Assembly (NCBI GenBank): GCA_016722945.1
Contig: JAEQMT010000022.1
Span: 1-64,000, forward strand
Direction: 5' to 3'
DNA: 64,000 bases
From: Desulfofustis sp. PB-SRB1
Lineage (GTDB): Bacteria; Desulfobacterota; Desulfobulbia; Desulfobulbales; Desulfocapsaceae
In this document: positions 41,338-50,515 of the stretch, piece after piece
Numbering within the stretch: the first letter of the stretch is position 1
How the letters are laid out: the number at the start of each line of letters is the position of its first letter
Position numbers and translations under genes: made by a program
The notes under the pieces: generated by a model
What the model was told of the DNA's origin: nothing
Databases searched by the model: none
The model's input: the letters and a program-made list of their open reading frames with translations, nothing else

Positions 41338-43314
41338 GTGACCGCAACCACCCAAGTGAAGCAATTTTTTTCCCGTCAGGGCGCTCTCGCCGCCTGCCTT
41401 ACGGGTTATGAACCGCGTCCCGATCAGGCAAAAATGGCCGAGGCCATCGCCGCTCTGCTGGCCGCTCCTGATCAGGGTATCCCGGGTCATCCCGGCTATG
41501 CCAAGGTGCTGGTGGTGGAGGCTGAAACAGGCATCGGCAAGAGCCTTGCCTATCTTGTTCCGGTGGCAATGTCAGGCAAGCAGACTGTGATCTCCACCGC
41601 CACCATAAACCTGCAGGATCAACTTATCGAGCATGAGATACCATTGCTTCAGCGGGCTCTGGGCAGAGAAATCGATGCGCTCTGCGTCAAGGGAAGGCAG
41701 AATTACCTGTGCCGCTATCGGTTTTTCCAAGTGCGTGCCGCCCACACCGATATGCTTATCGAAGACTCTGACATCGATCGACTTGTAACATGGGCAGACA
41801 GCAGTGAAACCGGTGACCGGGCCGAGCTTGACTGGCTCGCCGAGCGCAGTCCCCTGTGGCCGAAAATTTCGGCTCACTCTTATCAATGTCTGGGAAGCGA
41901 GTGTCCCGACGCCGCCGAATGTTTTATCAACCGGCTGCGCCGCCGGGCGGCGCGGGCCACCCTGCTGGTGGTCAATCACCATCTCTATTTTTCCGATCTG
42001 TCGGTACGCCTTGCCGGTTACGGTGAGGTGCTGCCGCGCCATGAGACGGTTGTGTTTGATGAGGCGCACCATCTGGAGACGGTGGCCACCACCTTTTTCG
42101 GCGCCTCATTTTCGAATTATCAGGTACTTGATCTGGTTGCCGATATCGAACAGCAGGCTGAACCGAATTGTTCCGCTGAGCAGATAGATCATCTTTTTGG
42201 TTTGACTGGTGGTCTGCGCCATCGAACCGATGAGTTCGCCGCCGCCTTCCCGGCCGAGCGGGGTCGCGGTGCGGCTGAGGCATTGATTCAAGCACCGGAT
42301 TGGCCGCGCCGGATGCAGCCGGTTCTGGATGGCCTGCATCAACTGGCTGATGAACTTGTCGAGTTGTCGCGCCGTCACGACGGCTTTGATGTGCTGGCGG
42401 GCCGGACCGCGCAATTGGCCGAAACCCTCTCATTTATCGGCATGACGCCCGATGAAGAGGCGCCGCCCACCCATGTCCGCTGGTATGAGCGGCGGGAACG
42501 CTCAGTCAGCCTGCAGGCCACCCCGATAACGGTGGCCGATGATCTGCAAACCAGTCTGTACGCTTCCGTTGCCAATTGCATCATGACCTCGGCAACCCTG
42601 TGCACGGGCGGAAGTTTTGATTATATTCGCGAGCGGCTGGGACTTGGTGAAGTCGAGACCCTGCAGCTCAACTCACCCTTTGACTATGAACGGCGTACCA
42701 TTTTGTACGTGCCGGAAAAAAGCTTTCCCGAACCCGGTGTGCCTGGTTACAATGATCAGCTGCACAGTCGTATCGAGACGCTGCTCGCCATGTCGCGGGG
42801 CAGGGCGCTGGTGCTTTTTACCAGTCTGCGTGCCATGGATGAGGCAGCCGAGTATCTTGAGGCAAGGCTCGATTATCCGCTGCTTGTCCAGGGGCAGGCG
42901 TCGCGCTCGCGTCTGCTGGCTCGTTTCCGGGACGATGTCGAATCCGTTCTGCTGGCGGTGGCCAGCTTCTGGGAGGGGGTGGACGTGGTGGGTGAGTCGC
43001 TGAGCGCCGTTATTATCGACAAGCTGCCCTTTGAGGTGCCCACCGATCCGGTGGTGCAGGCCCGTCTGCGTGCCATTGCCCAGGCCGGCGGTAACGGTTT
43101 TATGGAATTTCAGGTGCCCCGGGCGGTGCTTTCCCTGCGCCAGGGAGTCGGTCGTCTGATGCGTTCGACCCGGGATCGGGGAATGATAGCCGTGCTCGAC
43201 AGTAGATTGTATACCAAACGGTATGGCAGTATCTTTAGAAAGAGCATGCCGCCGGCGCCGCTGGTGCGTGAGCTGGCTCAGGTGGCCTCGTTTTTTGGCT
43301 CGGATACTACATGA
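41338..43314 (+). CDS. dinG: DinG/YoaA-like XPD-family DNA helicase with Fe-S cluster
   Basis: 658 residues from a GTG at 41338. Walker A AETGIGKS (62-69) and the DEAH box VFDEAHHLE. Four cysteines, C125, C184, C189 and C195 (NYLCRY; YQCLGSECPDAAEC), fit the XPD-type 4Fe-4S cluster. The C-terminal helicase motifs are FWEGVDVVG and RQGVGRLMRS. It unwinds DNA 5'-3', including damaged, forked or G-quadruplex DNA. Divergent from the sensor kinase over 117 bp. Monocistronic. Confidence 0.9.
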   Translation: MTATTQVKQFFSRQGALAACLTGYEPRPDQAKMAEAIAALLAAPDQGIPGHPGYAKVLVVEAETGIGKSLAYLVPVAMSGKQTVISTATINLQDQLIEHEIPLLQRALGREIDALCVKGRQNYLCRYRFFQVRAAHTDMLIEDSDIDRLVTWADSSETGDRAELDWLAERSPLWPKISAHSYQCLGSECPDAAECFINRLRRRAARATLLVVNHHLYFSDLSVRLAGYGEVLPRHETVVFDEAHHLETVATTFFGASFSNYQVLDLVADIEQQAEPNCSAEQIDHLFGLTGGLRHRTDEFAAAFPAERGRGAAEALIQAPDWPRRMQPVLDGLHQLADELVELSRRHDGFDVLAGRTAQLAETLSFIGMTPDEEAPPTHVRWYERRERSVSLQATPITVADDLQTSLYASVANCIMTSATLCTGGSFDYIRERLGLGEVETLQLNSPFDYERRTILYVPEKSFPEPGVPGYNDQLHSRIETLLAMSRGRALVLFTSLRAMDEAAEYLEARLDYPLLVQGQASRSRLLARFRDDVESVLLAVASFWEGVDVVGESLSAVIIDKLPFEVPTDPVVQARLRAIAQAGGNGFMEFQVPRAVLSLRQGVGRLMRSTRDRGMIAVLDSRLYTKRYGSIFRKSMPPAPLVRELAQVASFFGSDTT

Positions 43315-43639
43315 TTGATTCGTTTACACACTTAAATTGCTTGTTTTCGTTATTCCCGTTAAAGCGGTAACCCGGTAGTTTCAACTATTCATGGATGATG
43401 GGATACTTTGGTATTGGGGTGAACATGAGTATGTCGGGAGCCTTAAAAAATGAGAATTTTCGTTCAAGATCAAGGCGCGAGGGAAATTTTACCGCAGGCA
43501 TATAACTGATATTCCGAGGATAAAATTTTTTGAGCAACGCGGAGATTGGGCGAAAAGGCCATTTTTCAAGGTTCCCTTTTGAGTTAATCAGGTATCATCA
43601 AGATCAGCACACGAGACTTTCACAAGATCAGCCTCACTC
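43315..43639. other. Intergenic stretch made of nested repeats
   Basis: A decayed family-2 repeat (43317-43430) abuts a MITE family-1 copy (43436-43576). No gene. Confidence 0.6.
43436..43576 (-). mobile_element. MITE-like element, copy 3 (reverse orientation)
   Basis: 141 bp, the same length as copy 1. It starts GGGAGCCTTAAAAAATG and ends CCATTTTTCAAGGTTCCC. It reads as the reverse complement of the 5109 and 8604 copies. It sits in or against the right end of a family-2 repeat. Confidence 0.85.
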
Positions 43640-44626
43640 ATGGATATTACCACCTACATATCAGCCCAAACCCGCCATATCGAGAAATTGATTCGTGCGG
43701 ATATCGATAACTGGTCGAAGACCTGCGAGCCCATTCTGGCCGAGATCTGCGCCTATGGACTGCTCTCCGCGGGTAAACGGATCAGACCTGTTCTTGCCGT
43801 GTTGAGTGCGCGTCTGTGCGGCGGTGAACAGCCGTGGCTCTACGCCATGGCGGTGGGGTTTGAGTACCTCCATACCGCCACCTTGTTTCACGACGATATA
43901 ATCGACGGCGCCAAGAGCAGGCGAGGGCAGATCCCGGTGGCGGGCAAATATGGGGTCAATGCGACGATCCTTGCCGGCGACTACCTGCATACCGTTGCCA
44001 TTGCCCATATCAGTAAGTATTGCGGGGACGCCGGTGTTACCGCCTTGAGCCGGGCCACCAGGGCGATGGTGAGTGGTGAATTTACTCAGCAGCGTCTGAT
44101 TGGTGATATCGACCAGAGTGAAGCGGACTATTTTTCCGTTATCACCGCAAAGACCGCCGTTCTGCTCGGCGCCTCCTGCGAAATCGGAGCATTGGCGGCC
44201 GGGGCGACGGCCAAAAAGAGTGAGGCCCTGTACCGCTATGGGCTGACCCTTGGCCGCGCCTATCAGATTATCGACGATATTCTCGATTATATCGGTACCT
44301 CGGGTAAAACCGGCAAGGTTGTCGGCAACGACCTGGCCGAGGGCAAAATAACCCTGCCCCTGCTCCGCGCCTACCAGCGGGCAAACCGGCATGATAAAGA
44401 CAAGCTGCGTGGTATTGTCGCCAGTCCGGATCGTCGTCGCCGCGACTTTGCGGAGGTGGTTCGGATACTCAACGATTATGACGGTTTTGGTGCGGCGCGG
44501 CAGGCTGCTGCGCGTGAGGTGGACAGGGCCAGAGCGGCCCTGCGTGAATGTGAAGTGGGCGCCGATAGTGAGAGCCTCGCCATGCTTACCGAACTGTGTG
44601 AGTTTATCCTCACCAGACAGAAATAG
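43640..44626 (+). CDS. ispB: Trans-polyprenyl diphosphate synthase (IspB-like)
   Basis: 328 residues. The first Asp-rich motif is LFHDDIIDGAKSRRG, the second IIDDILDYIGTSGKTGK. The GKRIRP loop (SAGKRIRPVLAVLSA) binds isopentenyl diphosphate. The length and the small residues before the first motif fit long-chain (C35-C45) quinone side-chain synthases. A supply of geranylgeranyl diphosphate for the carotenoid genes 4 kb away is possible but not demonstrated. It lies upstream of a small membrane gene with a 7-bp gap. Confidence 0.88.
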   Translation: MDITTYISAQTRHIEKLIRADIDNWSKTCEPILAEICAYGLLSAGKRIRPVLAVLSARLCGGEQPWLYAMAVGFEYLHTATLFHDDIIDGAKSRRGQIPVAGKYGVNATILAGDYLHTVAIAHISKYCGDAGVTALSRATRAMVSGEFTQQRLIGDIDQSEADYFSVITAKTAVLLGASCEIGALAAGATAKKSEALYRYGLTLGRAYQIIDDILDYIGTSGKTGKVVGNDLAEGKITLPLLRAYQRANRHDKDKLRGIVASPDRRRRDFAEVVRILNDYDGFGAARQAAAREVDRARAALRECEVGADSESLAMLTELCEFILTRQK

Positions 44627-44633
44627 CATAATT

Positions 44634-44837
44634 ATGGCGGCGCGTTCACAAATCAGAAAAAAAGGTCCGACTCAGACGCGGCGGTCCCGGCCTGCAAAGA
44701 AGAAGCAAACTGGCATATTTACTCCTTCCCGATCCCTATTGGTAAAACTTCTTTGGGCATTTCTGCTCACCGTGCTACTGGCCGGGTCGCTGACGGCACT
44801 GGTCTATGTAATTTTCTTCCGAGTGGTTGTTGCATAA
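44634..44837 (+). CDS. Small basic single-helix membrane protein
   Basis: 67 residues from the ATG at 44634. A very basic start (SQIRKKGPTQTRRSRPAKKK) is followed by one helix (LLWAFLLTVLLAGSLTALVYV), so N-in topology. It is 7 bp after ispB and probably co-transcribed. The basic tail resembles small proteins fused or linked to penicillin-binding proteins, but the match is too weak to name. Confidence 0.55.
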   Translation: MAARSQIRKKGPTQTRRSRPAKKKQTGIFTPSRSLLVKLLWAFLLTVLLAGSLTALVYVIFFRVVVA

Positions 44838-44907
44838 GCTGTCCCCGAAGTAGTTACCGGGATATTGGCCCTTGCGCTAACTGCGTCAATGGCGTATATT
44901 TGTGTTG

Positions 44908-45222
44908 ATGAAGTTTATCGAGACCCCACTATTTACCAAGATACTCCTCGGTTTAATGGAGGATGATGAATACAAGTCGCTGCAAGTTGCCTTGCTGCTG
45001 AGGCCTGAACAGGGTGTTATTATAACAAAATCCGGTGGTCTTAGAAAAATCCGCTGGGCGGCAAGAGGAACAGGAAAGCGAGGTGGTCTTAGGGTTATTT
45101 ATTATTGGGACAAGAAAACGGAGTCTTTTTATATGCTTTATGTGTATCCAAAAAGTAAAAAGGATGACCTGACTCCGGATCAGCTCCGTATCTTGAGTCA
45201 ATTGGTGAAAGAGGAGCTGTAA
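44908..45222 (+). CDS. RelE/HigB-type toxin
   Basis: 104 residues from the ATG at 44908 (TTG at 44902 is possible). KFIETPLFTKILLGLMEDDEY then GGLRKIRWAARGTGKRGGLR and VIYYWDKKTESFYMLYVYPKSKKDDLT are the RelE/HigB fold with basic catalytic residues. It probably cuts mRNA on the ribosome. The antitoxin gene starts within its last codon (TAATG). Toxin-first order is typical of higBA-like pairs. Confidence 0.87.
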   Translation: MKFIETPLFTKILLGLMEDDEYKSLQVALLLRPEQGVIITKSGGLRKIRWAARGTGKRGGLRVIYYWDKKTESFYMLYVYPKSKKDDLTPDQLRILSQLVKEEL

Positions 45223-45512
45223 TGAAAGAGCAAGACTTCAACAATCTACTTAAAAGCGTTAAGCAGGCCGGCAGGATTCGGCGCGGTGAGATAAAGGCGA
45301 GTCGGGTGCATGAGTTTGCCGCAACTGATGTAAAAGCAATTCGGAGTCAACTTGGTAAGTCTCAGTCTGAGTTTGCCATGATGATTGGGGTGAGTGTATC
45401 GACCCTGCAAAATTGGGAACAGGGGCGCCGCTCTCCAGAAGGCCCGGCAAGAGCACTTTTGAAAATAGCCGCTATAAATCCTAAAGCGGTGGAGGATGCC
45501 CTTTCCGCCTGA
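45222..45512 (+). CDS. HigA/NadS-type antitoxin with Xre helix-turn-helix
   Basis: 96 residues. The N-terminal helix region (LLKSVKQAGRIRRGEIKASR) masks the toxin. The C-terminal HTH (IRSQLGKSQSEFAMMIGVSVSTLQNWEQGRRSPEGPA, shown in two parts: residues from IRSQ and from STLQ) binds the operon promoter. ATG overlaps the toxin stop. Convergent with the ilvBN operon, 8 bp away. Confidence 0.88.
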   Translation: MKEQDFNNLLKSVKQAGRIRRGEIKASRVHEFAATDVKAIRSQLGKSQSEFAMMIGVSVSTLQNWEQGRRSPEGPARALLKIAAINPKAVEDALSA

Positions 45513-45520
45513 TTTCTCAG

Positions 45521-45991
45521 CTATTTCTCCATGGCCGACACGCCGGTGCGGGCAATCTCAATGATGTTCTCCCTGCCGATTTCATCTAAGAAACCGTCGA
45601 TGTGGCCGGTGGCGCCGGCCACCTGAAGGATGTGCATATCCTCACTTTTCTTGTCCAGGACCTCGAAGTTGTAGCGGTGGTGAAACTCGTCCAGACGGGC
45701 CGCCTCGATTTCCAGCTTGACGATGGCCACCTCGCGCCAATAGCTGTTGTTGGTGTCGAGCTCTTTAACCGAGATCACTTCAACGAGCTTGGCAAGCTGC
45801 TTCATCACCTGCTCCACCTTGCGCGGATCGTCCTCTTTCAGGGTGATGGTCATTCGGCTGATCCCCTTGATTCTGGAGCTGCAGACGGTCAGCGTATCGA
45901 CGTTGTACATCTTCCGGCGGATGAGCATCGATACCTTGTTGAGGACGCCGGGGCGATCCAGCATGAAGGCCAGCAGAGTTCGCCGTTTCAT
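45521..45991 (-). CDS. ilvN: Acetolactate synthase regulatory subunit
   Basis: 156 residues: an ACT domain (LLAFMLDRPGVLNKVSMLIRR) that binds valine, followed by MTITLKEDDPRKVEQVMKQL and a C-terminal half with TGHIDGFLDEIG. It conveys feedback inhibition to the catalytic subunit. It starts 4 bp inside the ilvB stop (ATGA). Role: first common step of branched-chain amino-acid synthesis. Confidence 0.92.
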   Translation of the reverse strand: MKRRTLLAFMLDRPGVLNKVSMLIRRKMYNVDTLTVCSSRIKGISRMTITLKEDDPRKVEQVMKQLAKLVEVISVKELDTNNSYWREVAIVKLEIEAARLDEFHHRYNFEVLDKKSEDMHILQVAGATGHIDGFLDEIGRENIIEIARTGVSAMEK

Positions 45992-47757
45992 GATGCACCT
46001 CCCTGATCTGCTTCGTCAGTGTCCGGACTGTTCATGGAAAATGAGGTGATCATATCGTTAAAACCACCGCCGGCCGGGATCATCGGTAAAATAAATTCAT
46101 TAGGTTCGCAGACAAATTCGACGACGATGGCGCCGGTATGCGCTATCGCCGCTTCCAGCGCCGGCTTGACATCTTCAAGCTTTTCTACCTTCAGATAGGT
46201 GATGCCGTAGGCCTCGGCAATGAGACCGAAGTTGGGGCTCCGCATCGGGGTGCCGGCGTAGCGCTCGTCAAAGAAAAAGGTCTGCCACTGTCGCACCATG
46301 CCCAGGTGACCGTTGTTGAGTATCAGTATCTTGATGTCGATACCGTACTCCATGACGGTGCCCAGTTCCTGTATATTCATCTGGAACCCACCATCGCCGC
46401 TGATCGACCAGACCCGCTCATTCGGGCGTGCCAGCTTCACGCCGATGGCCATGGGCAGGGACGCTCCCATGGTGCCGGCACCGCCGGAGGCAAACCAGCT
46501 GTTCTCGGTCTGATAATTGTAGAACCGTGCCGCCATCATTTGATGCTGACCCACGTCGGGAACAATCAGATCGCGCCCGCCGGTGAGCTCTGAGAGCTGG
46601 TGAACGATAGACTTCATCAGAAGCTTGCCACCGCTGCCGGTGCCCCGGCTGATTTCCTCTTCCAGATCCGCCGCCATCACGGTGCGGAACTCCTCGATCA
46701 TGGAGAACCATCGCCGCCGTGGCTTATAGGTGAGCATCGGCTCATCCAGCAGGGCCTCCAGGGTGCGGGCCACATCGGCGTTGATGGCGACGCTGGTGGC
46801 CACGTTTTTGTTAATCTCGGAGGAGTCGATCTCCACATGGATAACGTCGGCGTTTTTCGCGTATTCGTTGAGTTTACCGGTTACCCGGTCATCAAAGCGC
46901 ATCCCCAGGGCAATCAGCAGATCCGCCTCCATGATGGCACGATTGGACTCGACGGTGCCGTGCATGCCCATCATCCCCAGACTTAAGGGATGATCCAGGG
47001 GCAGGGCGGAAAGCCCATGCAGGGTGAAGGCAATTGGGATGTTCATTTTCTCGGCAAATTTGCGCAGCAGGGCGCCGGCGTTGGCGTTGATGACCCCATG
47101 CCCGCAGAACAAAAGCGGGCGTTCGCTGCGATTGATCAGGTCGGCGGCACGCTTGATGGCATCTGTTTCCGGGTTCGGACTGTACAAAAAACCGGGAAGC
47201 TGCGGGGTGAAGTTCTCGGCCGCAAATTCATAGTCGGCGGGGGTCTCGTTGTTCTGGATATCTTTCGGGATATCGATCAGCACCGGTCCGCCCCGACCGG
47301 TTTTGGCCACGTAGAAGGCCTCGTGGACGGTAGATTCGACCTCTTCGGGGGATAGCGGCATGTAGGTCTGTTTACAGATGGGCATCATGACCCCCACCAC
47401 ATCGCTCTCCTGAAAGGCATCGGTGGCAATCACCCCGGTGGCAACCTGACCGGTGATCGCCAGCATGGCCACCGAATCCATGTGGGCGTCGGCAATCCCG
47501 GTTACCAGATTCATCGCCCCCGGCCCGGAGGTGGAAAGACACACTCCCAGCTCAGGTCTATCGGTTGAGAGCGCTCCCCGGGTCAGTCCCTGGGCCATAA
47601 AGGCGGCCCCCTGCTCGTGGCGGGCCATGAGAAAGGTCATATCATCAAATCTTTCGATTTCATCAAAAATTGGCATGATCGCCCCGCCGGTGTAACCGAA
47701 GAGATAGCGAACGCCTAAGTCTTTCAGGGCACGAAGCACAAGAGTCTTGCCGGTCAT
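45988..47757 (-). CDS. ilvB: Acetolactate synthase catalytic subunit
   Basis: 589 residues, a thiamine-diphosphate enzyme. The N-terminal domain has RYLFGYTGGAIMPIFDEI with the catalytic Glu in RHEQGAAFMAQG. A central FAD-binding fold follows, and the C-terminal ThDP domain has SGDGGFQMNIQELGT then ILNNGHLGMVRQWQ. It condenses two pyruvates, or pyruvate and 2-oxobutyrate. RBS AGGAA before the ATG. The leader contains a perfect 11-bp inverted repeat. Operon with ilvN; ilvC is not in the window. Confidence 0.95.
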   Translation of the reverse strand: MTGKTLVLRALKDLGVRYLFGYTGGAIMPIFDEIERFDDMTFLMARHEQGAAFMAQGLTRGALSTDRPELGVCLSTSGPGAMNLVTGIADAHMDSVAMLAITGQVATGVIATDAFQESDVVGVMMPICKQTYMPLSPEEVESTVHEAFYVAKTGRGGPVLIDIPKDIQNNETPADYEFAAENFTPQLPGFLYSPNPETDAIKRAADLINRSERPLLFCGHGVINANAGALLRKFAEKMNIPIAFTLHGLSALPLDHPLSLGMMGMHGTVESNRAIMEADLLIALGMRFDDRVTGKLNEYAKNADVIHVEIDSSEINKNVATSVAINADVARTLEALLDEPMLTYKPRRRWFSMIEEFRTVMAADLEEEISRGTGSGGKLLMKSIVHQLSELTGGRDLIVPDVGQHQMMAARFYNYQTENSWFASGGAGTMGASLPMAIGVKLARPNERVWSISGDGGFQMNIQELGTVMEYGIDIKILILNNGHLGMVRQWQTFFFDERYAGTPMRSPNFGLIAEAYGITYLKVEKLEDVKPALEAAIAHTGAIVVEFVCEPNEFILPMIPAGGGFNDMITSFSMNSPDTDEADQGGAS

Positions 47758-48145
47758 AAATGGTTCCTGGTCTGTAGTATTAAAAAAAACGTCCTAGATC
47801 TACACGAAAAGATTGGAAAACACTAATCTTTTCGTCTTACTATCGATCCCTCACCATTAGTTATTCGTGCTGAAAGTGCAAGCTGCGGTGAAAGATCAGA
47901 CCTATTTCTTGGCAAAAGGGTTCACCCAACAATTTCCCCGCCATTCTATTGTCTCCCGCAACCACCGTGGCTCCATGGGGAATTATGGTGATTACTATAG
48001 TAAATAGGTAGATATTCGCAGTGCGGTAAGACAGAGACCGTATCTGTATTGCCATTTGGTGCACGGAAAACGAACTTGCCGCGGTTGGCTGAATGATCAG
48101 GGGTGCATGTCCAGGCGAGCATGAACCCTTATATTGTTAGTATTT
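47758..48145. other. Divergent intergenic region between ilvB and crtI
   Basis: It must hold the promoters of both the ilvBN operon and the retinal operon. The inverted repeat at 47804-47835 is near ilvB. No gene is credible here. Confidence 0.6.
47804..47835 (-). promoter_or_regulatory. 11-bp inverted repeat in the ilvB leader
   Basis: ACGAAAAGATT and AATCTTTTCGT around a 10-nt loop, 47 bases upstream of the ilvB start. In the transcript a T-run follows only after about 15 nt, so it is not a clean terminator. It may be an operator or an attenuator part. Confidence 0.45.
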
Positions 48146-49609
48146 ATGGCAAAAATTGGTGTCATAGGCGGCGGTTTCGGTGGGATTGCGGCGGCCCTGC
48201 GAATGCGAGGCAAAGGCCACGAGGTGGTGCTGTTTGATCGCTGCAGCCGTCTGGGGGGAAGGGCCCAGGTGTTCAGTCGTGATGGGTACCGTTTTGATGC
48301 CGGGCCAACGGTAATCACGGCGCCGTTTCTACTTGAAGAACTGTTTGCGCTCTTTAGCAAACGTATGACCGATTACCTGGATATGGTTCCACTTGATCCA
48401 TGGTATCGCTTCGTCTTTTCCGATGGAGAGGTCTTCGACTACGGTGGCACGGTTGATGATACTCTGGCCCGGATCGCCCGCATATCTCCCCAGGATGTAG
48501 CGGGGTATAAAGGGTTGCTGGAGGAATCCCGGCGCATTTTTACGGTGGGGTTCGAACAACTCGCCGACCAGCCGTTTCATCGGCTGAGCACGATGATTGG
48601 GCAGATTCCGGCAATGATCAGGCTCGGCAGCTACCGTTCCATGTATAGCTTGGTCTGTCGTCATCTGGTGGATGATCGGCTCAGGCAGGCCTTTTCGATT
48701 CAGCCGCTGCTGGTTGGCGGCAACCCGCTAGATACGACCTGTATTTACGGACTTATCCACTATCTCGAACGCAAGTGGGGGATCCACTTCGTGATGGGGG
48801 GAACCGGCGCCCTGATCGACGCTCTGGCTGCATTGATGAGAGAAGAAGGGATTGAGCTTTGTCTTGATACCACCATCACCTCCATACAAACCTCGGCCGG
48901 AAGGGTTCATGGGGTCATCACCGACAACGACACCAGGGTAAAGCTCGATGCGGTGATCGCCGATGTCGATCCCGTCCAACTCTACCGCGACCTTATACCC
49001 ACTCGTGAACAGACTCTCATGGTGAGGATGAAGCGGCGCTTTGCCACCTCGTCCATGGGGCTCTTTGTGCTCTATTTTGGTTCGAGCCGAACCTATCCGG
49101 ATGTCTGCCATCATACGATTGTACTTGGCCCACGCTTTGCGGGGCTGCTCGAAGACATATTCTCCCGGAAGGTACTGCCGGATGATTTTTCTCTCTATCT
49201 TCATCGCCCGACGGCTACCGACCCCTGTTTTGCACCGGCTGGTCACGACTCATTTTATGCGCTGGTTCCCGTCCCCAATCTCAGTGCCGATATCAACTGG
49301 CAGCAGCAGGCTGAACCATTTGCTGATCGGATTGTCTCGGTTCTCGATGCCACGGTGCTGCCCGGGTTGAGAGAAAGCATACGGTGCCGGTTCCAGATGA
49401 CCCCGGCGGATTTTCAGACGCGCTACCTCAGCACCCTGGGAAGCGGGTTTTCTATTGCACCGTTGCTGCACCAATCGGCCTGGTTACGGTTTCATAACCG
49501 TGGTGAGGGGGTGAACAATCTCTACCTGGTGGGGGCCGGCACGCATCCCGGCGCGGGATTGCCCGGGGTGCTCTGTTCCGCGAAAGTCGTGGAAAAACTC
49601 ATAGATTAG
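48146..49609 (+). CDS. crtI: Phytoene desaturase
   Basis: 487 residues from the ATG at 48146. FAD loop KIGVIGGGFGGIAAALRM with VVLFDRCSRLGGRAQVF, then YRFDAGPTVITAPFLLEELF, the CrtI signature. The C-terminal FAD-contact motif is NLYLVGAGTHPGAGLPGVLC. It converts phytoene to lycopene in several steps. First gene of the retinal operon (crtI, crtB, crtY, blh), 9 bp from crtB. No obvious RBS. Confidence 0.93.
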   Translation: MAKIGVIGGGFGGIAAALRMRGKGHEVVLFDRCSRLGGRAQVFSRDGYRFDAGPTVITAPFLLEELFALFSKRMTDYLDMVPLDPWYRFVFSDGEVFDYGGTVDDTLARIARISPQDVAGYKGLLEESRRIFTVGFEQLADQPFHRLSTMIGQIPAMIRLGSYRSMYSLVCRHLVDDRLRQAFSIQPLLVGGNPLDTTCIYGLIHYLERKWGIHFVMGGTGALIDALAALMREEGIELCLDTTITSIQTSAGRVHGVITDNDTRVKLDAVIADVDPVQLYRDLIPTREQTLMVRMKRRFATSSMGLFVLYFGSSRTYPDVCHHTIVLGPRFAGLLEDIFSRKVLPDDFSLYLHRPTATDPCFAPAGHDSFYALVPVPNLSADINWQQQAEPFADRIVSVLDATVLPGLRESIRCRFQMTPADFQTRYLSTLGSGFSIAPLLHQSAWLRFHNRGEGVNNLYLVGAGTHPGAGLPGVLCSAKVVEKLID

Positions 49610-49618
49610 AAAATATCA

Positions 49619-50515
49619 ATGGATGAAGGATCAGCCGTTGAGGTTCTGCAAAGACATGGCAAAACCTTCCGCTATGCCCAGCGTTTACTCGGCAGGCGGC
49701 GCGGTGGTGCGATCGCCCGGCTGTATCGTTTCTGTCGCTATATCGACGATCTGGCCGATGAGCATGGCGATGTGGAAGTATCCCGGCGTAAGTTGGGTTC
49801 TCTTCTGGATGAACTCGACAACCGTTCCGCCCACGACTCTATTGTGCGGGATTTTCTTGTCCTGGCCGATCAGTGGGGGCTCGATCTGCGCCGTGGCAAA
49901 GAACTGGTAAGGGGGGTGATGGGTGATCTGGATACGGTAACGATTGCAGACGAACCCGAACTGATGCGCTATTGTTTTCATGTGGCCGGAACCGTTGGAC
50001 TGATGATGTGCCCGCTACTCGGAGCGGCACCTTCGGGCATGCCGTTTGCGGTGGATCTCGGCATCGGCATGCAGCTCACCAATATTGCCCGTGACATACA
50101 TGCCGATGCCGTGCAGCAAAGGCGCTATCTGCCTGGCCAGTGGGTAAAAGAAATCAGTGCCGAAAAGATAGTGAGCGCCGGCGCAAAGGAACGGATTCTG
50201 GTTATAGATGGTATCAGGCGTCTGCTCGATCTAGCTGAGGTGTATTATGCAAGCGGTATGAACGGCCTTGTATATTTGCCGCTGCGCAGCCGGATCAGCA
50301 TCGCGGTGGCGGCCACTACCTATCGTGAGATTGGGGTGAAATTGCGCAGGCACGGGTGTAAGTGGTGGCAGGGCCGCGTCTCGACCACCGGGCTGGAGAA
50401 GACACGGCTGGCTGCCATCACCGCATGTTCTCAGGTGCTTCTTCTGCACCGCCCACCACCAGTTCATGACCGGAGTTTGCATCGGTATATCGATGATCTT
50501 GTCAACCCTTCCTGA
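49619..50515 (+). CDS. crtB: Phytoene synthase
   Basis: 298 residues. The first Asp motif, YRFCRYIDDLADE, and the second, QLTNIARDIHADA (D-x-x-x-D), bind diphosphates through Mg2+. RRYLPGQW follows as in squalene/phytoene synthases. It joins two geranylgeranyl diphosphates head to head. The crtE gene making that substrate is absent nearby. The crtY start lies inside the last codons. Confidence 0.93.
   Translation: MDEGSAVEVLQRHGKTFRYAQRLLGRRRGGAIARLYRFCRYIDDLADEHGDVEVSRRKLGSLLDELDNRSAHDSIVRDFLVLADQWGLDLRRGKELVRGVMGDLDTVTIADEPELMRYCFHVAGTVGLMMCPLLGAAPSGMPFAVDLGIGMQLTNIARDIHADAVQQRRYLPGQWVKEISAEKIVSAGAKERILVIDGIRRLLDLAEVYYASGMNGLVYLPLRSRISIAVAATTYREIGVKLRRHGCKWWQGRVSTTGLEKTRLAAITACSQVLLLHRPPPVHDRSLHRYIDDLVNPS

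Noticed and set aside
47861-48064. 67-aa minus-strand reading frame between ilvB and crtI
   Set aside because: No family or RBS; the region is better seen as a divergent promoter region.
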